Of a DNA stretch of 64,000 nt, positions 45,285-55,061 are shown piece after piece (position 1 is the first letter of the stretch; the number at the start of each line of letters is the position of its first letter). A program made the position numbers and the translations under genes. The notes beneath the pieces were generated by a model. It had not been told where the DNA came from, made no database searches, and saw only the letters and a program-made list of their open reading frames with translations. This stretch comes from Mesorhizobium loti (GTDB lineage Bacteria > Pseudomonadota > Alphaproteobacteria > Rhizobiales > Rhizobiaceae): positions 4,473,001 to 4,537,000 of the forward strand of contig AP017605.1 of the NCBI GenBank assembly GCA_002356515.1, written 5' to 3'.

Positions 45285-46055
45285 TCAACTCATCCACTGG
45301 CCGCCATCGACATTGTAGGTCTGGGCGACGATGTATTCGGCGTCGGCGCTGGCCAGGAACACCGCCATGCCGGCGAGGTCTTCCGGTTTGCCCATCCGGC
45401 CGTAAGGCACGCCCTCGCCAACCAGTCTCTTCTTCTCGCCCTTCGGCCGGTTCTCGTATTTGGCGAACAGCGAATCGACCTCATCCCACATATCGCTGTC
45501 GACGACACCGGGTGCGATACCGTTGACGTTGATGCGGTGCTTGATCAGGTCGAGCCCCGCCGACTGGGTCAGCGAAATGACCGCGGCCTTTGTGGCGCAG
45601 TACACAGCCACCAGCGGCTCACCACGCCGTCCGGCCTGGCTCGCAATGTTGATGATCCTGCCGCCCTTGCCCCGCGCGATCATCGAGCGGGCGGCAGCCT
45701 GCAGCATGAACAGCGTGCCGGCGACATTGACGGAGAACAGTTTCTCGTAGCTTGCCCGCGAGATCTCGACGATCGGCGCCAGGTCGAACAAGGCGGCGTT
45801 GTTGATCAAGATGTCGAGGCCGCCGGCCTTGCTCTCCACCGCCTTCACCGCGGCGTCGATGGAGACCTGATCGGTAACATCGAGTTTGACGGCATAGGCA
45901 TTGGCGCCGATCTCGGAGGCGGTCTTTTGCGCGGCCTCAAGGTTGATGTCGGCGATGGCAACCGTGGCACCTTCGCGCGCATAGGCCTCGGCAAACGCTT
46001 TGCCGATGCCACGGGCCGAACCCGTGATCAGCGCCGATTTGCCGGCCAGGCGCAT
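45285..46055 (-). CDS. smoS: Sorbitol dehydrogenase (short-chain, SmoS-like)
   Basis: 256 residues from ATG 46055. GTG 46061, two codons earlier, overlaps the smoK stop and is possible. Short-chain dehydrogenase features: ALITGSARGIGKAFAEAYAREGA (TGxxxGxG, near 10-32), Asp after the second strand (VAIADINLE), NNAA, catalytic Ser in NIASQAG, and YCATK (Tyr/Lys) near 153-157. The sequence style fits SmoS, which converts sorbitol to fructose (and galactitol to tagatose) in rhizobia and Rhodobacter. It follows the transporter ATPase gene directly. Confidence 0.92.
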   Translation of the reverse strand: MRLAGKSALITGSARGIGKAFAEAYAREGATVAIADINLEAAQKTASEIGANAYAVKLDVTDQVSIDAAVKAVESKAGGLDILINNAALFDLAPIVEISRASYEKLFSVNVAGTLFMLQAAARSMIARGKGGRIINIASQAGRRGEPLVAVYCATKAAVISLTQSAGLDLIKHRINVNGIAPGVVDSDMWDEVDSLFAKYENRPKGEKKRLVGEGVPYGRMGKPEDLAGMAVFLASADAEYIVAQTYNVDGGQWMS

Positions 46056-46057
46056 GC

Positions 46058-47056
<999 letters not shown>

Positions 47057-47106
47057 GGTTTCCTCCCCGAGGGGTTATTGTCCGTCGTCGGTTGCGTGCG
47101 GCGGTA

Positions 47107-47931
47107 TTATTTCACGGCGCCAAAGGTCAGGCCGCGCACCAGCTGCTTTTGGCTGAACCAGCCCATGATCAGGATTGGCGCGATCGCCAGCGTCGAGGCG
47201 GCCGAAAGCTTGGCCCAGAACAGGCCTTGCGGGCTGGAGAACGAACTGATGAAGGCGGTGAGCGGAGCGGCATCCGTGGTGGTCAGGCGGATCGTCCAGA
47301 ACGCCTCGTTCCAGGCCAGGATGATGTTCAAGAGCATGGTCGAGGCAATGCCGGGCACCGCCATCGGCGTCAGCACATAGATGATCTCGTTCCACAGCGA
47401 GGCGCCGTCCATGCGCGCCGCCTCCAGGATCTCGCCGGGGATCTCGCGGAAGTAGGTGTAGAGCATCCACACCACGATCGGCAGGTTGATCAGCATCAGC
47501 ATGACCATCAGGCCGACGCGGCTGTCGAGCAGGCCGGTGTCGCGGAAGATGAGGTAGATCGGGAACAGCACCGCGACCGCCGGCATCATCTTGGTGGACA
47601 GCATCCACATCAATATGTCCTTGGTCCGCTTGGTCGGCGAGAACGCCATCGACCATGCCGCCGGTATGGCGACCAGCAGGGCCAGGATGGTCGAGCCGAC
47701 CGAGAGCAGCACCGAATTGAAGAAGAACTTGAAGTAGCCGCTCTGCGCCTGGACCTCTGTATAGCTCTCGAATGTCCCCGACGGGATCAGGGCGAAGCCC
47801 TGGATCGCCTCTTGTTCCGACTTGAACGAGGTGATGATCGTGTAGAGGATCGGGAAGAAGATCAGCAGGGCGACGATCCAGGCGGCGCCTGTCGCAATGA
47901 CCTTGTGTTGGGTGGTGACTGCACGTGCCAT
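47107..47931 (-). CDS. smoG: Sorbitol/mannitol ABC transporter permease
   Basis: 274 residues from ATG 47931 with GGAGG seven bases before it; a longer frame continues back into smoF and is a shadow. Six helices, and the MalG-type coupling motif EIPGEILEAARMDGASLWNEIIYVLTPMAVPGIAS near 158-192. It forms the channel with SmoF. Confidence 0.93.
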   Translation of the reverse strand: MARAVTTQHKVIATGAAWIVALLIFFPILYTIITSFKSEQEAIQGFALIPSGTFESYTEVQAQSGYFKFFFNSVLLSVGSTILALLVAIPAAWSMAFSPTKRTKDILMWMLSTKMMPAVAVLFPIYLIFRDTGLLDSRVGLMVMLMLINLPIVVWMLYTYFREIPGEILEAARMDGASLWNEIIYVLTPMAVPGIASTMLLNIILAWNEAFWTIRLTTTDAAPLTAFISSFSSPQGLFWAKLSAASTLAIAPILIMGWFSQKQLVRGLTFGAVK

Positions 47932-47942
47932 CTTATCCTCCC

Positions 47943-48815
47943 TTACTTGTCGAGGTTCTTGCCGACCGCGCGCATGGCGAAGAAGGCGACGATGTTGGCG
48001 AGAATGACGGCGATCACACCGCCCGCGGATGCCTGGCCGATTTTGAACTCCAGCAGTGCCTTCTGGTAGACGAGGAAGGGCAGGTTGGTGGAGGCATAGC
48101 CGGGGCCGCCATTGGTGGTGACCAGGATCTCGGCATAGACCGAGAGCAGGAAGATGGTCTGGATCAGGATGACCACGGTGATGGCGCGCGACATGTGCGG
48201 CAGCGTCAGATAGATGAAGCGGCTGATGAAGCCGGCGCCGTCCATTTCGGCGGCTTCCTTCTGTTCGCCGTCGAGCGATTGCAGCGCGGTCAACAGGATC
48301 AATGTCGCGAAAGGCAGCCACTGCCAGGCGACGATGATAATGATCGCCGTCATCGGATGTTGCCCGAACCAGTCGATCGGTTGCGCCCCGAAGAAGCGCG
48401 CTATGTCGGCGAACACCCCGTATTGCGGGTGCATGATCATGTTCTTCCAAACCAATGCGGCCACCGGCGGCATGACGAAGAACGGTGAAATGACGAGGAT
48501 GCGCACGATCCCCTGTCCCCACATCGGCTGATCGATCAAAAGCGCCAGCAGGATGCCGCCGATCACTGTGATCAACAGCACGCTGACCACCAGGATCAAA
48601 GTGTTGAGGATCGATTGCAGGAAGGCGGGGTTGGAGTAGAACAGCGCGTAGTTGGAGAAACCAACGAAGCCGTCGCGGATCGGGTTGAGCGGATTGTACT
48701 GCTGGAAGGAGAACCACAGCGTGATGACCAGCGGCACGATCATCCAGACGAACAGCAGCACGACGGATGGCGCCATCATGAAACGGGCAAGCGAACGGGT
48801 CTGCTGAGTAGCCAT
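47943..48815 (-). CDS. smoF: Sorbitol/mannitol ABC transporter permease
   Basis: 290 residues from ATG 48815; upstream in-frame ATG 48938 would add a 41-residue hydrophilic leader in the gap after smoE and is unlikely. Six helices with the coupling motif QKEAAEMDGAGFISRFIYLTLPHMSRAITVV near 180-212. It lies 11 bases before smoG. Confidence 0.93.
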   Translation of the reverse strand: MATQQTRSLARFMMAPSVVLLFVWMIVPLVITLWFSFQQYNPLNPIRDGFVGFSNYALFYSNPAFLQSILNTLILVVSVLLITVIGGILLALLIDQPMWGQGIVRILVISPFFVMPPVAALVWKNMIMHPQYGVFADIARFFGAQPIDWFGQHPMTAIIIIVAWQWLPFATLILLTALQSLDGEQKEAAEMDGAGFISRFIYLTLPHMSRAITVVILIQTIFLLSVYAEILVTTNGGPGYASTNLPFLVYQKALLEFKIGQASAGGVIAVILANIVAFFAMRAVGKNLDK

Positions 48816-48956
48816 GACGGTCACCCTCCAAAGGTCAGCTGGATTTTTAGAGTTGTGCCAGAAATTCCAGGATTGTGAAGATGGCCGCCCGAACTGGGAC
48901 TCGGGCGGCCACTGCCGGTCATGGTGCGCGACCGGCATTCGGCACCGGGAGGAGCC

Positions 48957-50267
48957 TTACTTGATATACCCGCCTTCGGTCATTGCCGCGGTGGCAGCGT
49001 CCTGGGCCTGCTTCAGCGCATCGTCGACGCTCGACTGGCCGGCAAGAGCCGCCGAGAAGAGCTGGCCGACAGTGGTGCCAAGACCCTGGAACTCAGGGAT
49101 GGCGACGAACTGGACGCCGACATAGGGCACCGGCTTGACGGTCGGATGCGTCGGGTCGGCGGCGTTGATCGAGTCCAGCGTCATCTTGGCGAACGGAGCC
49201 GCCTTCTGGTACTCGGCATTGGCGTAGAGCGAGGAACGCGTGCCCGGAGGAACGTTGGCCCAGCCTTCCTTCGAAGCGACGAGTTCGGCGTAATGCTTGC
49301 TGGTCGCCCAGGACACGAACTTCTCGGCGGCGTCGGCCTTCTTGGTGCCGGCCGGAATGGCCAGCGACCATGCCCACAGCCAGTTGCCGCGCTTGCCCAG
49401 GCCATTGTCGGGCGCCAGCGCATAGCCGACCTTGTCGGCGACGGTCGAGTTCTTCGGATCCGAAACGAAGGACGCCGCGACGGTGGCGTCGATCCACATG
49501 CCGCACTTGCCCTGCTGGAACAGCGCCAGGTTTTCGTTGAAGCCGTTGGAGGACGCGCCTTCCGGGCCGTCGGCCTTCATCAGGTCGACATAGAACTGCA
49601 GCGTGTTCTTCCATTCGGGCTGGTCGAATTGCGGCTTCCAGTTCTCGTCGAACCAGCGGGCGCCGAAGGAGTTCGACATGGCGGTCAGGAAGGCCATGTT
49701 CTCGCCCCAGCCGGCCTTGCCGCGCAGGCACACGCCGTTCACGCCATTGGCGCGGTCGGTCATCTTGTCGGCGGCCTGCTTGATGAAGTCCCAGGTCGGC
49801 GCATCGGGCATCTTCAGCCCGGCCTTTTCCATCAAATCCTTGCGGTACATGACGAAGGAGCTTTCGCCGTAGAAGGGCGCGGCATAGAGCTTGCCGTCGA
49901 CCGAAAGGCCGCCGGCAATGGCCGGGATGATGTCCTTGGCGTCATAGTCGTCGCCGAGCTTGTCGAGCGGCAAAAGCCAGCTCTGCTTGGCCCAGATCGG
50001 CACTTCGTATGTGCCGATGGTCATCACGTCATACTGGCCACCCTTGGTGGCGATGTCGGTGGTAACGCGCTCGCGCAGCACGTTCTCTTCGAGTGTGACC
50101 CAGTTGAGCTGGATGTCGGGGTTCGCCTTGGTGAAGTCTTCGGTCAGCTTCTGCATGCGGACCATATCGCCATTGTTGACGGTGGCGATGGTGATGGATT
50201 CGGCATGTGCGGCAAAAGCGAGAGCGCTGGCCGACAACAAGCCCAGGGTGAGCGTGCGCAGTTTCAT
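48957..50267 (-). CDS. smoE: Sorbitol/mannitol ABC transporter substrate-binding protein
   Basis: 436 residues from ATG 50267, with GGGAGGAAT directly upstream. Signal peptide MKLRTLTLGLLSASALAFAAHA, then a family 1 sugar-binding fold: ITIATVNNGDMVRMQKLTEDFTKANPDIQLNWVTLEENVLRERV, GGQYDVMTIGTYEVPIWAKQSWLLPLD and YAAPFYGESSFVMYRKDLMEKAGLKMP. These match polyol-binding proteins of the Smo/Mtl type. It is the first gene of the minus-strand polyol operon; a candidate SmoC operator lies 43 bases upstream. Confidence 0.93.
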   Translation of the reverse strand: MKLRTLTLGLLSASALAFAAHAESITIATVNNGDMVRMQKLTEDFTKANPDIQLNWVTLEENVLRERVTTDIATKGGQYDVMTIGTYEVPIWAKQSWLLPLDKLGDDYDAKDIIPAIAGGLSVDGKLYAAPFYGESSFVMYRKDLMEKAGLKMPDAPTWDFIKQAADKMTDRANGVNGVCLRGKAGWGENMAFLTAMSNSFGARWFDENWKPQFDQPEWKNTLQFYVDLMKADGPEGASSNGFNENLALFQQGKCGMWIDATVAASFVSDPKNSTVADKVGYALAPDNGLGKRGNWLWAWSLAIPAGTKKADAAEKFVSWATSKHYAELVASKEGWANVPPGTRSSLYANAEYQKAAPFAKMTLDSINAADPTHPTVKPVPYVGVQFVAIPEFQGLGTTVGQLFSAALAGQSSVDDALKQAQDAATAAMTEGGYIK

Positions 50268-50309
50268 CAAATTCCTCCCATGAACCAAGATGAGCATTTG
50301 CCTTGGCTA

Positions 50310-50323
50310 TGAGCAATTACTCA
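50310..50323. promoter_or_regulatory. Candidate SmoC operator upstream of smoE
   Basis: TGAGCAATTACTCA is a 14-base palindrome with one mismatched pair. A related half, TGAGCATTTGCC, lies at 50291-50302. The same CAATT-centred pattern recurs twice ahead of the SorC-type regulator gene at 52757-52789, so the sites probably bind that regulator. Confidence 0.5.
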
Positions 50324-50469
50324 CTTGCCGTGAATTATGTCAAGCCGGATTCGATGCTGCAGCGCAGCACTCGGCCAGCCGATAGACCGACGACAAGCAG
50401 TCCGCGTGCCGGATATCAGGCGACGGGATAGGGAGGGCGTGGAGGCTTGGATCGAGTGAAAAGCGCCTC

Positions 50470-51375
50470 TCAGCAGGCGATCTCGGCCAGCAGCCAGTCG
50501 CGGAAGGCGCGGATCTTCGGCACGTTGCGGCGCGCTTCGGGATAGACCAGCCAGTAGGCATGGCCATCGTCGCCGACCAGGTCGAAAGGCTGGATCAGGC
50601 GGCCATCGGCAAGTTCCGCCTTGAACAGCGCCCTGGTCAGGATCGCCACGCCGTGGCCTGCTATGGCGGCATTGGCCTCATAGGCCTGCGCGCCCATGCT
50701 GCTGCCGGGCCGCTTGGCAAGGTCGTGCGCATGCACGCCGGCGGTCTCGAACCATTGCGTCCACCAGACATCGCCCGGATCCAGGATCGGCAGCCGCAAC
50801 AGGTCGGCCGGCTCCTTGATGCCGCCGATGCTCGCCGCGAGCTTCGGGCTCAGCATCGGCGTGAAATCGGCATCGAGCAGCTTGTGGGCTTCCAGTCCTG
50901 GCCATTTGCCGCCGCCCGAACGGATGGCGAGATCGACATCCTCGCGGGCGAAATCCGTCAGCCGGCTCGATGTTTCGAGCCGCACGGCAAGGGCGGGATG
51001 AGCCATCTGAAACGAGCCCAGATGATGCGCCAGCCAGTTCGAGGCGAAGGTCAGCACCGTGGTGACGCACAACAGGCCGTCCGCGCCGCCACGCGCGGCG
51101 GCATAGGCCTGACTGAGAATGGCAAAGGCCTCGCTGACCGCCGGCGCCAGGCGTTGGCCGGCTTCGGTCAGCTCGATCTGCCGCGGCCGGCGCAGGAACA
51201 GCGGTGACCCGACACGTTCTTCCAGCACCTTGATCTGATAGCTGACGGCAGCCTGTGTCATGGCGAGTTCCACCGCCGCCTTGGTGAAGGAAAGATGCCG
51301 CGCAACCGCTTCGAACACCCGGATCGCCTGCAGCGGCGGGAGTTGCGAAAGCTGTGGCGAGCTCAGATCCGGCAT
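50470..51375 (-). CDS. LysR family transcriptional regulator (GcvA-like)
   Basis: 301 residues. HTH: LPPLQAIRVFEAVARHLSFTKAAVELAMTQAAVSYQIKVLEERVGSPLFLR near 12-62; the effector domain begins LLCVTTVLTFASNWLAHHLGSF. It is of the same GcvA-like subgroup as the regulator at 25664. It lies downstream of the SmoC-like gene and divergent from a small DUF1127-like gene, which is the likeliest target besides itself. No direct link with the polyol operon is visible. Confidence 0.92.
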   Translation of the reverse strand: MPDLSSPQLSQLPPLQAIRVFEAVARHLSFTKAAVELAMTQAAVSYQIKVLEERVGSPLFLRRPRQIELTEAGQRLAPAVSEAFAILSQAYAAARGGADGLLCVTTVLTFASNWLAHHLGSFQMAHPALAVRLETSSRLTDFAREDVDLAIRSGGGKWPGLEAHKLLDADFTPMLSPKLAASIGGIKEPADLLRLPILDPGDVWWTQWFETAGVHAHDLAKRPGSSMGAQAYEANAAIAGHGVAILTRALFKAELADGRLIQPFDLVGDDGHAYWLVYPEARRNVPKIRAFRDWLLAEIAC

Positions 51376-51486
51376 AAGGCCTCCTTATGGGTCCTTATCG
51401 ACGTTCGATTGGCAAAGCCGGCCGGCAAGACCGACATTCAGGGTCAACCCGTCATTCGGGTTCAAGGATAGCGAAGGTTGACGATC

Positions 51487-51672
51487 ATGACCATGGCGCA
51501 GCAAAAATGCACTCCCGCTCCAGATCACCGCTGGATTTCGTGGCTCACGGACGGATTCGGCTGGTTCGCGATCAGAAAAAGGGCGCATCTCGACATCAGG
51601 GATCTGTCGCCGCATCTGCAGCGCGACGTCGGTTTCCTCGATGGCAATGATCCTTTCGGCCGGCACCGATAG
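51487..51672 (+). CDS. Small DUF1127-like protein
   Basis: 61 residues from ATG 51487 behind a GAAGG motif; ATG 51493 and TTG 51478 are in frame. Sequence: Trp-rich middle (HRWISWLTDGFGWFAI) and basic C-terminal half RKRAHLDIRDLSPHLQRDVGFLDG, which resembles the DUF1127 end pattern (Arg-rich, L-x-L-x-x-H-L-x-RDIG). Such small proteins in alphaproteobacteria bind RNA or act in phosphate/carbon adaptation. Divergent from the LysR gene. The pattern match is moderate. Confidence 0.6.
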   Translation: MTMAQQKCTPAPDHRWISWLTDGFGWFAIRKRAHLDIRDLSPHLQRDVGFLDGNDPFGRHR

Positions 51673-51730
51673 ACTTGTCGGCTTTATCGCAAAAAGCAGT
51701 CGCCGCTGCCGCACCTGGCAGGGTCTGCGG

Positions 51731-52690
51731 TCAGATGCTGGCCAGCAGGGCGGTCGCCGTCCGCTCATCGGTGATGAGCCCATTGACCAGCCTGCGGTTC
51801 ACGGCCGCCAGGATTCCCGGCAGCTTGCGCTCGCCCATGGCCAGCGCGATGACCAGCGACTTTTCACGCGACGGCAGCGATGCCGACGACACCCGGTCAT
51901 TGGTGATGCCCTCGATCATGCGGCCATCGCGATCGAAAACCCAGCCGACGATCTCGGCGATGCCGCCTGCCTTCTGCAAGGCTTTCAACTCGCTTTCGGA
52001 GATGAAGCCGTCCTCATAGAGCGGCGCCTTGGGACCGAGGTCGCCAATGCCGATGAAGGTGACGTCGGCTTCCGCCGCAAGCGCCAGCGTCGGCTGGATC
52101 ATCGGCTGGTTGAGCAGCATCTCTCGCTCCTGTGGCGAGGAGGCGATGACCGGCAGCGGCATCGGGAAGGAGCGCGCCTTGACCCGGTCGGCCATGGTGA
52201 AGATGACGTTGTAGAAGGCGGCCGAACCATCAGGCGAAATGTTGCCGGTCAAGGACACCACCTTGTGCTGCGGACATTCCATCGGCGGCAATTGCTCGAT
52301 CGCCGCCTTCAGCGTGCGTCCTGTGCCGATGCCCATGACGATCGGCGTCGGAGAGCGCAGCCGCCGCTCGATCTCGGCGGCCGCCGCCTCGGCGATGCCG
52401 ATGGTGGTGGAGGATGAATTCGGATCGCTCGGCACCACCTCGACCAAATCGAGCGCGAAGCGCGATCTCAGCCGGGCCGCGAGGTCGAGACAGTTGGCGA
52501 TCGGATGATCGACACGGACCTTGATCAAGCCTTCCGACACCGCCAGCGACACCAGGCGCTGCGCCGTCTGCCGCGAAATGCCGAGCGTGGCGGCGATCTG
52601 GTCCTGTGTGTTGCCGGCAACGTAATAAAGCCAGCCGGCGCGCGCCGCGTCGTCCAGCCTGTTGCTGCCGCCATCCTGCCGGGTATTCAC
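51731..52690 (-). CDS. smoC: SorC/DeoR-type sugar-binding transcriptional regulator (SmoC-like)
   Basis: 319 residues from GTG 52690, chosen because GGGAGGCAGGAC lies directly upstream; a TTG at 52720 is in frame. The N-terminal HTH reads AARAGWLYYVAGNTQDQIAATLGISRQTAQRLVSLAVSEGLI near 16-58. The C-terminal sugar-binding domain has VMGIGTGRTLKAAIEQLP near 120-137, TFIGIGDLG and GWVFDRDGRMI. SorC-family regulators respond to phosphorylated or free sugars and control polyol operons. Given the Smo operon next door it is the probable regulator. Two CAATTG-centred sites in its own promoter suggest autoregulation. Confidence 0.9.
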   Translation of the reverse strand: MNTRQDGGSNRLDDAARAGWLYYVAGNTQDQIAATLGISRQTAQRLVSLAVSEGLIKVRVDHPIANCLDLAARLRSRFALDLVEVVPSDPNSSSTTIGIAEAAAAEIERRLRSPTPIVMGIGTGRTLKAAIEQLPPMECPQHKVVSLTGNISPDGSAAFYNVIFTMADRVKARSFPMPLPVIASSPQEREMLLNQPMIQPTLALAAEADVTFIGIGDLGPKAPLYEDGFISESELKALQKAGGIAEIVGWVFDRDGRMIEGITNDRVSSASLPSREKSLVIALAMGERKLPGILAAVNRRLVNGLITDERTATALLASI

Positions 52691-52756
52691 GTCCTGCCTC
52701 CCAAGGCCGCCGGTTATCAAGGCGGTCCACTCTTAGTTTCGCAGGGAACGGCGTCC

Positions 52757-52789
52757 TGCGCAATTGTCAATATCAAGAGCAATTGTTCG
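52757..52789. promoter_or_regulatory. Two candidate SmoC operators in the smoC promoter
   Basis: TGCGCAATTGTCAA (52757-52770) and AGAGCAATTGTTCG (52776-52789) share a CAATTG core with centres 19 bases apart. Both resemble the site ahead of smoE (TGAGCAATTACTCA). The gap also serves the plus-strand HAD gene. Confidence 0.5.
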
Positions 52790-52802
52790 CAGCTGCGAGA
52801 TT

Positions 52803-52825
52803 GAGATTGTCCCACCGACAATCTC
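52803..52825. promoter_or_regulatory. Perfect 9-base inverted repeat upstream of HAD gene
   Basis: GAGATTGTC (52803-52811) and GACAATCTC (52817-52825) are exact complements with a CCACC spacer. It may be a second operator in the smoC/HAD divergent gap or a leader hairpin. The right part of the gap (52826-52935) holds only the HAD leader with AGGAG before its start. Confidence 0.5.
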
Positions 52826-52935
52826 TGACCGCGCAGAGCAAGCCGGCTTCGGTTCCAGTCACGGCCGCCTTCTGTGATCCTGACGGTTTATCTCCCGGCG
52901 CAAACCCTTTAAGGGGATCGCAAAAGGAGCGCTGC

Positions 52936-53568
52936 ATGACACCGAAGGCGGTTTTCTGGGACATGGACGGCACGCTGGTCGACAGCGAGCCGCTGCACGA
53001 GGCGGCCCTGGTGGCGGCGATGCGCAATGCCGGTCTCAAGCCGCCCGCCGACCTGCATGAGCGCGTGCTCGGCGTCGCCGCCTGGCCGGTCTACGAGATG
53101 ATGCGCGACGAGTTCGGCCTCGATCTTCCCTTCGACGATTGGATCATGCGCAAATACGAGCATTATCTGCCGCTGGTCGAGGGCTTGAAGCCGCGCCCCG
53201 GCGCGATCGAGGTCTTCAACGAATTACGAGCGCTTGGCGTGCAGCAGGCGGTGGTCTCCAATTCGGACCGGATGATCGTCGACGCCAATCTGCGCATGGT
53301 CGGCCTTGTCTATCCCGGCATGAAGACGGTCAGCCGCAACGATGTGCGCGATGGCAAGCCGCACGCCGAACCCTTCTTGCGCGCCGCCTATCTGGCCGAT
53401 GTCGATCCCGCGCACGCGGTGGCGGTCGACGACAGCTGGCCGGGCGCCATGGCGGGTCTGGCGGCGGGCATGAAGACGATCTTCTGGCCGGAAAAGCCGA
53501 TGGAAGGACCGCCCGGCGCCACCGTCATCAACAGCGCCGAGGAACTGCGGGCTCAGCTCGGGCTCTAA
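52936..53568 (+). CDS. HAD family hydrolase (sugar phosphatase subgroup)
   Basis: 210 residues from ATG 52936 behind AAAGGAGC. Motifs: AVFWDMDGTLVDSEPLHEAAL near 5-25 (Asp9, Asp11), VVSNSDRMIVDANLRMVGL near 111-129, KPHAEPFLRAAYLADV near 145, AVAVDDSWPGAMAGLAAGM near 163-181. It resembles 2-deoxyglucose-6-phosphate or beta-PGM-type phosphatases. It is divergent from smoC and likely part of the same polyol regulon. Confidence 0.9.
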   Translation: MTPKAVFWDMDGTLVDSEPLHEAALVAAMRNAGLKPPADLHERVLGVAAWPVYEMMRDEFGLDLPFDDWIMRKYEHYLPLVEGLKPRPGAIEVFNELRALGVQQAVVSNSDRMIVDANLRMVGLVYPGMKTVSRNDVRDGKPHAEPFLRAAYLADVDPAHAVAVDDSWPGAMAGLAAGMKTIFWPEKPMEGPPGATVINSAEELRAQLGL

Positions 53569-54332
53569 TTGCGGTAGGCGGGTTCCTGCTCGTCGAGGAT
53601 CGCCTTCAATTCGGCGAGGTGACGCTCGGCCTGGCCGGGATAATCATCCATCTCGCTCGCCGTCTTCTCGGCGATCGCATCGGACAGCGTGCGCAGCGGC
53701 CGGCCGGTCCACAGCGCCTTGATGTAGGTCTCGGCGGCGCGCTCGAAATAGAACATACGGTTGAAGGCATCGGCCACCGTGTCGCCGATCACCATCACGC
53801 CGTGATTGCCCATCACCATCACCTTGACCTTGGGATCGGTGAGAAGCTGCGAGCAGCGCTCGCCCTCTTCCTCGAAGGCCAGCCCGCCATAATGCGCATC
53901 GACGACGTGGCGGTTGAAGAACATCGCCGAATTCTGGTCGATCGGCGGCAAAGTCGAATCGGCGAGCGAGGCCAGGACCGTGGCGTGGATCGAATGCACA
54001 TGCATGGCGCAGCGCGCATGCGGCACGTTGCGATGGATGGCGCCGTGCAGGCCCCAGGCCGTCGGGTCGGGCGCGTTGGGGCCGGAGAGCGTTTCGGGAT
54101 CGTTGGCGTCGATCAGCAGCAGATCGCTCGCCTTGATGCGCGAGAAATGCACCTGGTTCGGGTTCATCAGGAATTTGGTGCCGTCGTCGTTGACGGACAG
54201 CGAGAAATGATTGGCCACTGCCTCATGCATGTTGAGCCGAGCTGTCCAGCGGAAAGCGGCGGCGAGATCGACGCGCTCTTCGTAGTAAGGCAGGTTGCTC
54301 AGCGGCTCCTTGTGCAGGCGGGTGATGCTCAT
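53565..54332 (-). CDS. Class II aldolase/adducin family protein
   Basis: 255 residues from ATG 54332, after an AGGA motif. The metal-binding class II aldolase pattern is visible: LNMHEAVANHFSLSV near 33-47, AMHVHSIHATVLASLAD near 108-124 (His-x-His zinc ligands) and MGNHGVMVIGDTVADAFNRMFYFERAAETY near 171-200. Members act on sugar phosphates (fuculose/ribulose-type) or as decarboxylases. Convergent with the HAD gene with a 4-base overlap of ends. Substrate unassigned; polyol/ketose metabolism fits the surroundings. Confidence 0.88.
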   Translation of the reverse strand: MSITRLHKEPLSNLPYYEERVDLAAAFRWTARLNMHEAVANHFSLSVNDDGTKFLMNPNQVHFSRIKASDLLLIDANDPETLSGPNAPDPTAWGLHGAIHRNVPHARCAMHVHSIHATVLASLADSTLPPIDQNSAMFFNRHVVDAHYGGLAFEEEGERCSQLLTDPKVKVMVMGNHGVMVIGDTVADAFNRMFYFERAAETYIKALWTGRPLRTLSDAIAEKTASEMDDYPGQAERHLAELKAILDEQEPAYRN

Positions 54333-54419
54333 CGAAAATCCTCCGGTTTTGGCCAGAATGCCGTGACCCACAGCGGCCCGCAACGGGTTTCGGTTGGTGC
54401 AGGCAGAAGCCGCTGACTG

Positions 54420-55061
54420 TCAGGCCGCCGTGCTGGCGGCGGTCGCGGCCCTGAGCCCGCCATGCTCGACGATGAAATCGATGACCTCCCGCAACCCCTT
54501 GCCGCGCGACAGATCGGTGAAACCGAACGGCCGCTTACCGCGCATGCGGCCGGCGTCGCTCTCCATCACGTCGAGGTTGACGTTCACATAAGGTGCGAGA
54601 TCGCTCTTGTTGATGATGAGGAAGTCCGAGCGCGTGATCGCCGGCCCGCCCTTCCTTGGGATTTCCTCGCCCTGGCAGACCGAGATGACATAGAGCGTCA
54701 AATCCGCGAGGTCCGGCGAGAAGGTGGCGGCAAGGTTGTCGCCGCCGGATTCGATGAAGATGATGTCGAGATCGGGGAATTTCCGGTTGAGCTCGGCGAT
54801 CGCCTGCAAATTGATCGACGCGTCCTCGCGGATGGCGGTGTGCGGACAGCCGCCGGTCTCGACACCGACAATGCGCTCCTCCGGCAGCGCCTGCAGCCGA
54901 GCCAACATCATGGCGTCTTCCCTTGTGTAGATGTCGTTGGTGACGACGGCGATGGAGAACTCGTCGCGCAGCGCCTTGCAGAGTTTCTCTGTGAGCGTCG
55001 TCTTGCCGGAGCCGACAGGGCCGCCGATGCCGATGCGAAGGGGACCGTTGGCTTGGGTCAT
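54420..55061 (-). CDS. ureG: Urease accessory GTPase UreG
   Basis: 213 residues from ATG 55061; a longer frame overlaps the DUF3995 gene. P-loop [15 protein letters not shown] (13-27), then [33 protein letters not shown] (CPH metal motif), [15 protein letters not shown] and IINKSDLAP (GTP base specificity). UreG delivers Ni2+ with GTP hydrolysis during urease activation with UreD, UreE and UreF. It is the last gene of the urease cluster on this strand. Confidence 0.97.
   Translation of the reverse strand: MTQANGPLRIGIGGPVGSGKTTLTEKLCKALRDEFSIAVVTNDIYTREDAMMLARLQALPEERIVGVETGGCPHTAIREDASINLQAIAELNRKFPDLDIIFIESGGDNLAATFSPDLADLTLYVISVCQGEEIPRKGGPAITRSDFLIINKSDLAPYVNVNLDVMESDAGRMRGKRPFGFTDLSRGKGLREVIDFIVEHGGLRAATAASTAA

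Noticed and set aside
48816..48938. Longer N-terminus for SmoF
   Set aside because: The extension is hydrophilic and unlike the family; ATG 48815 gives a normal permease start.
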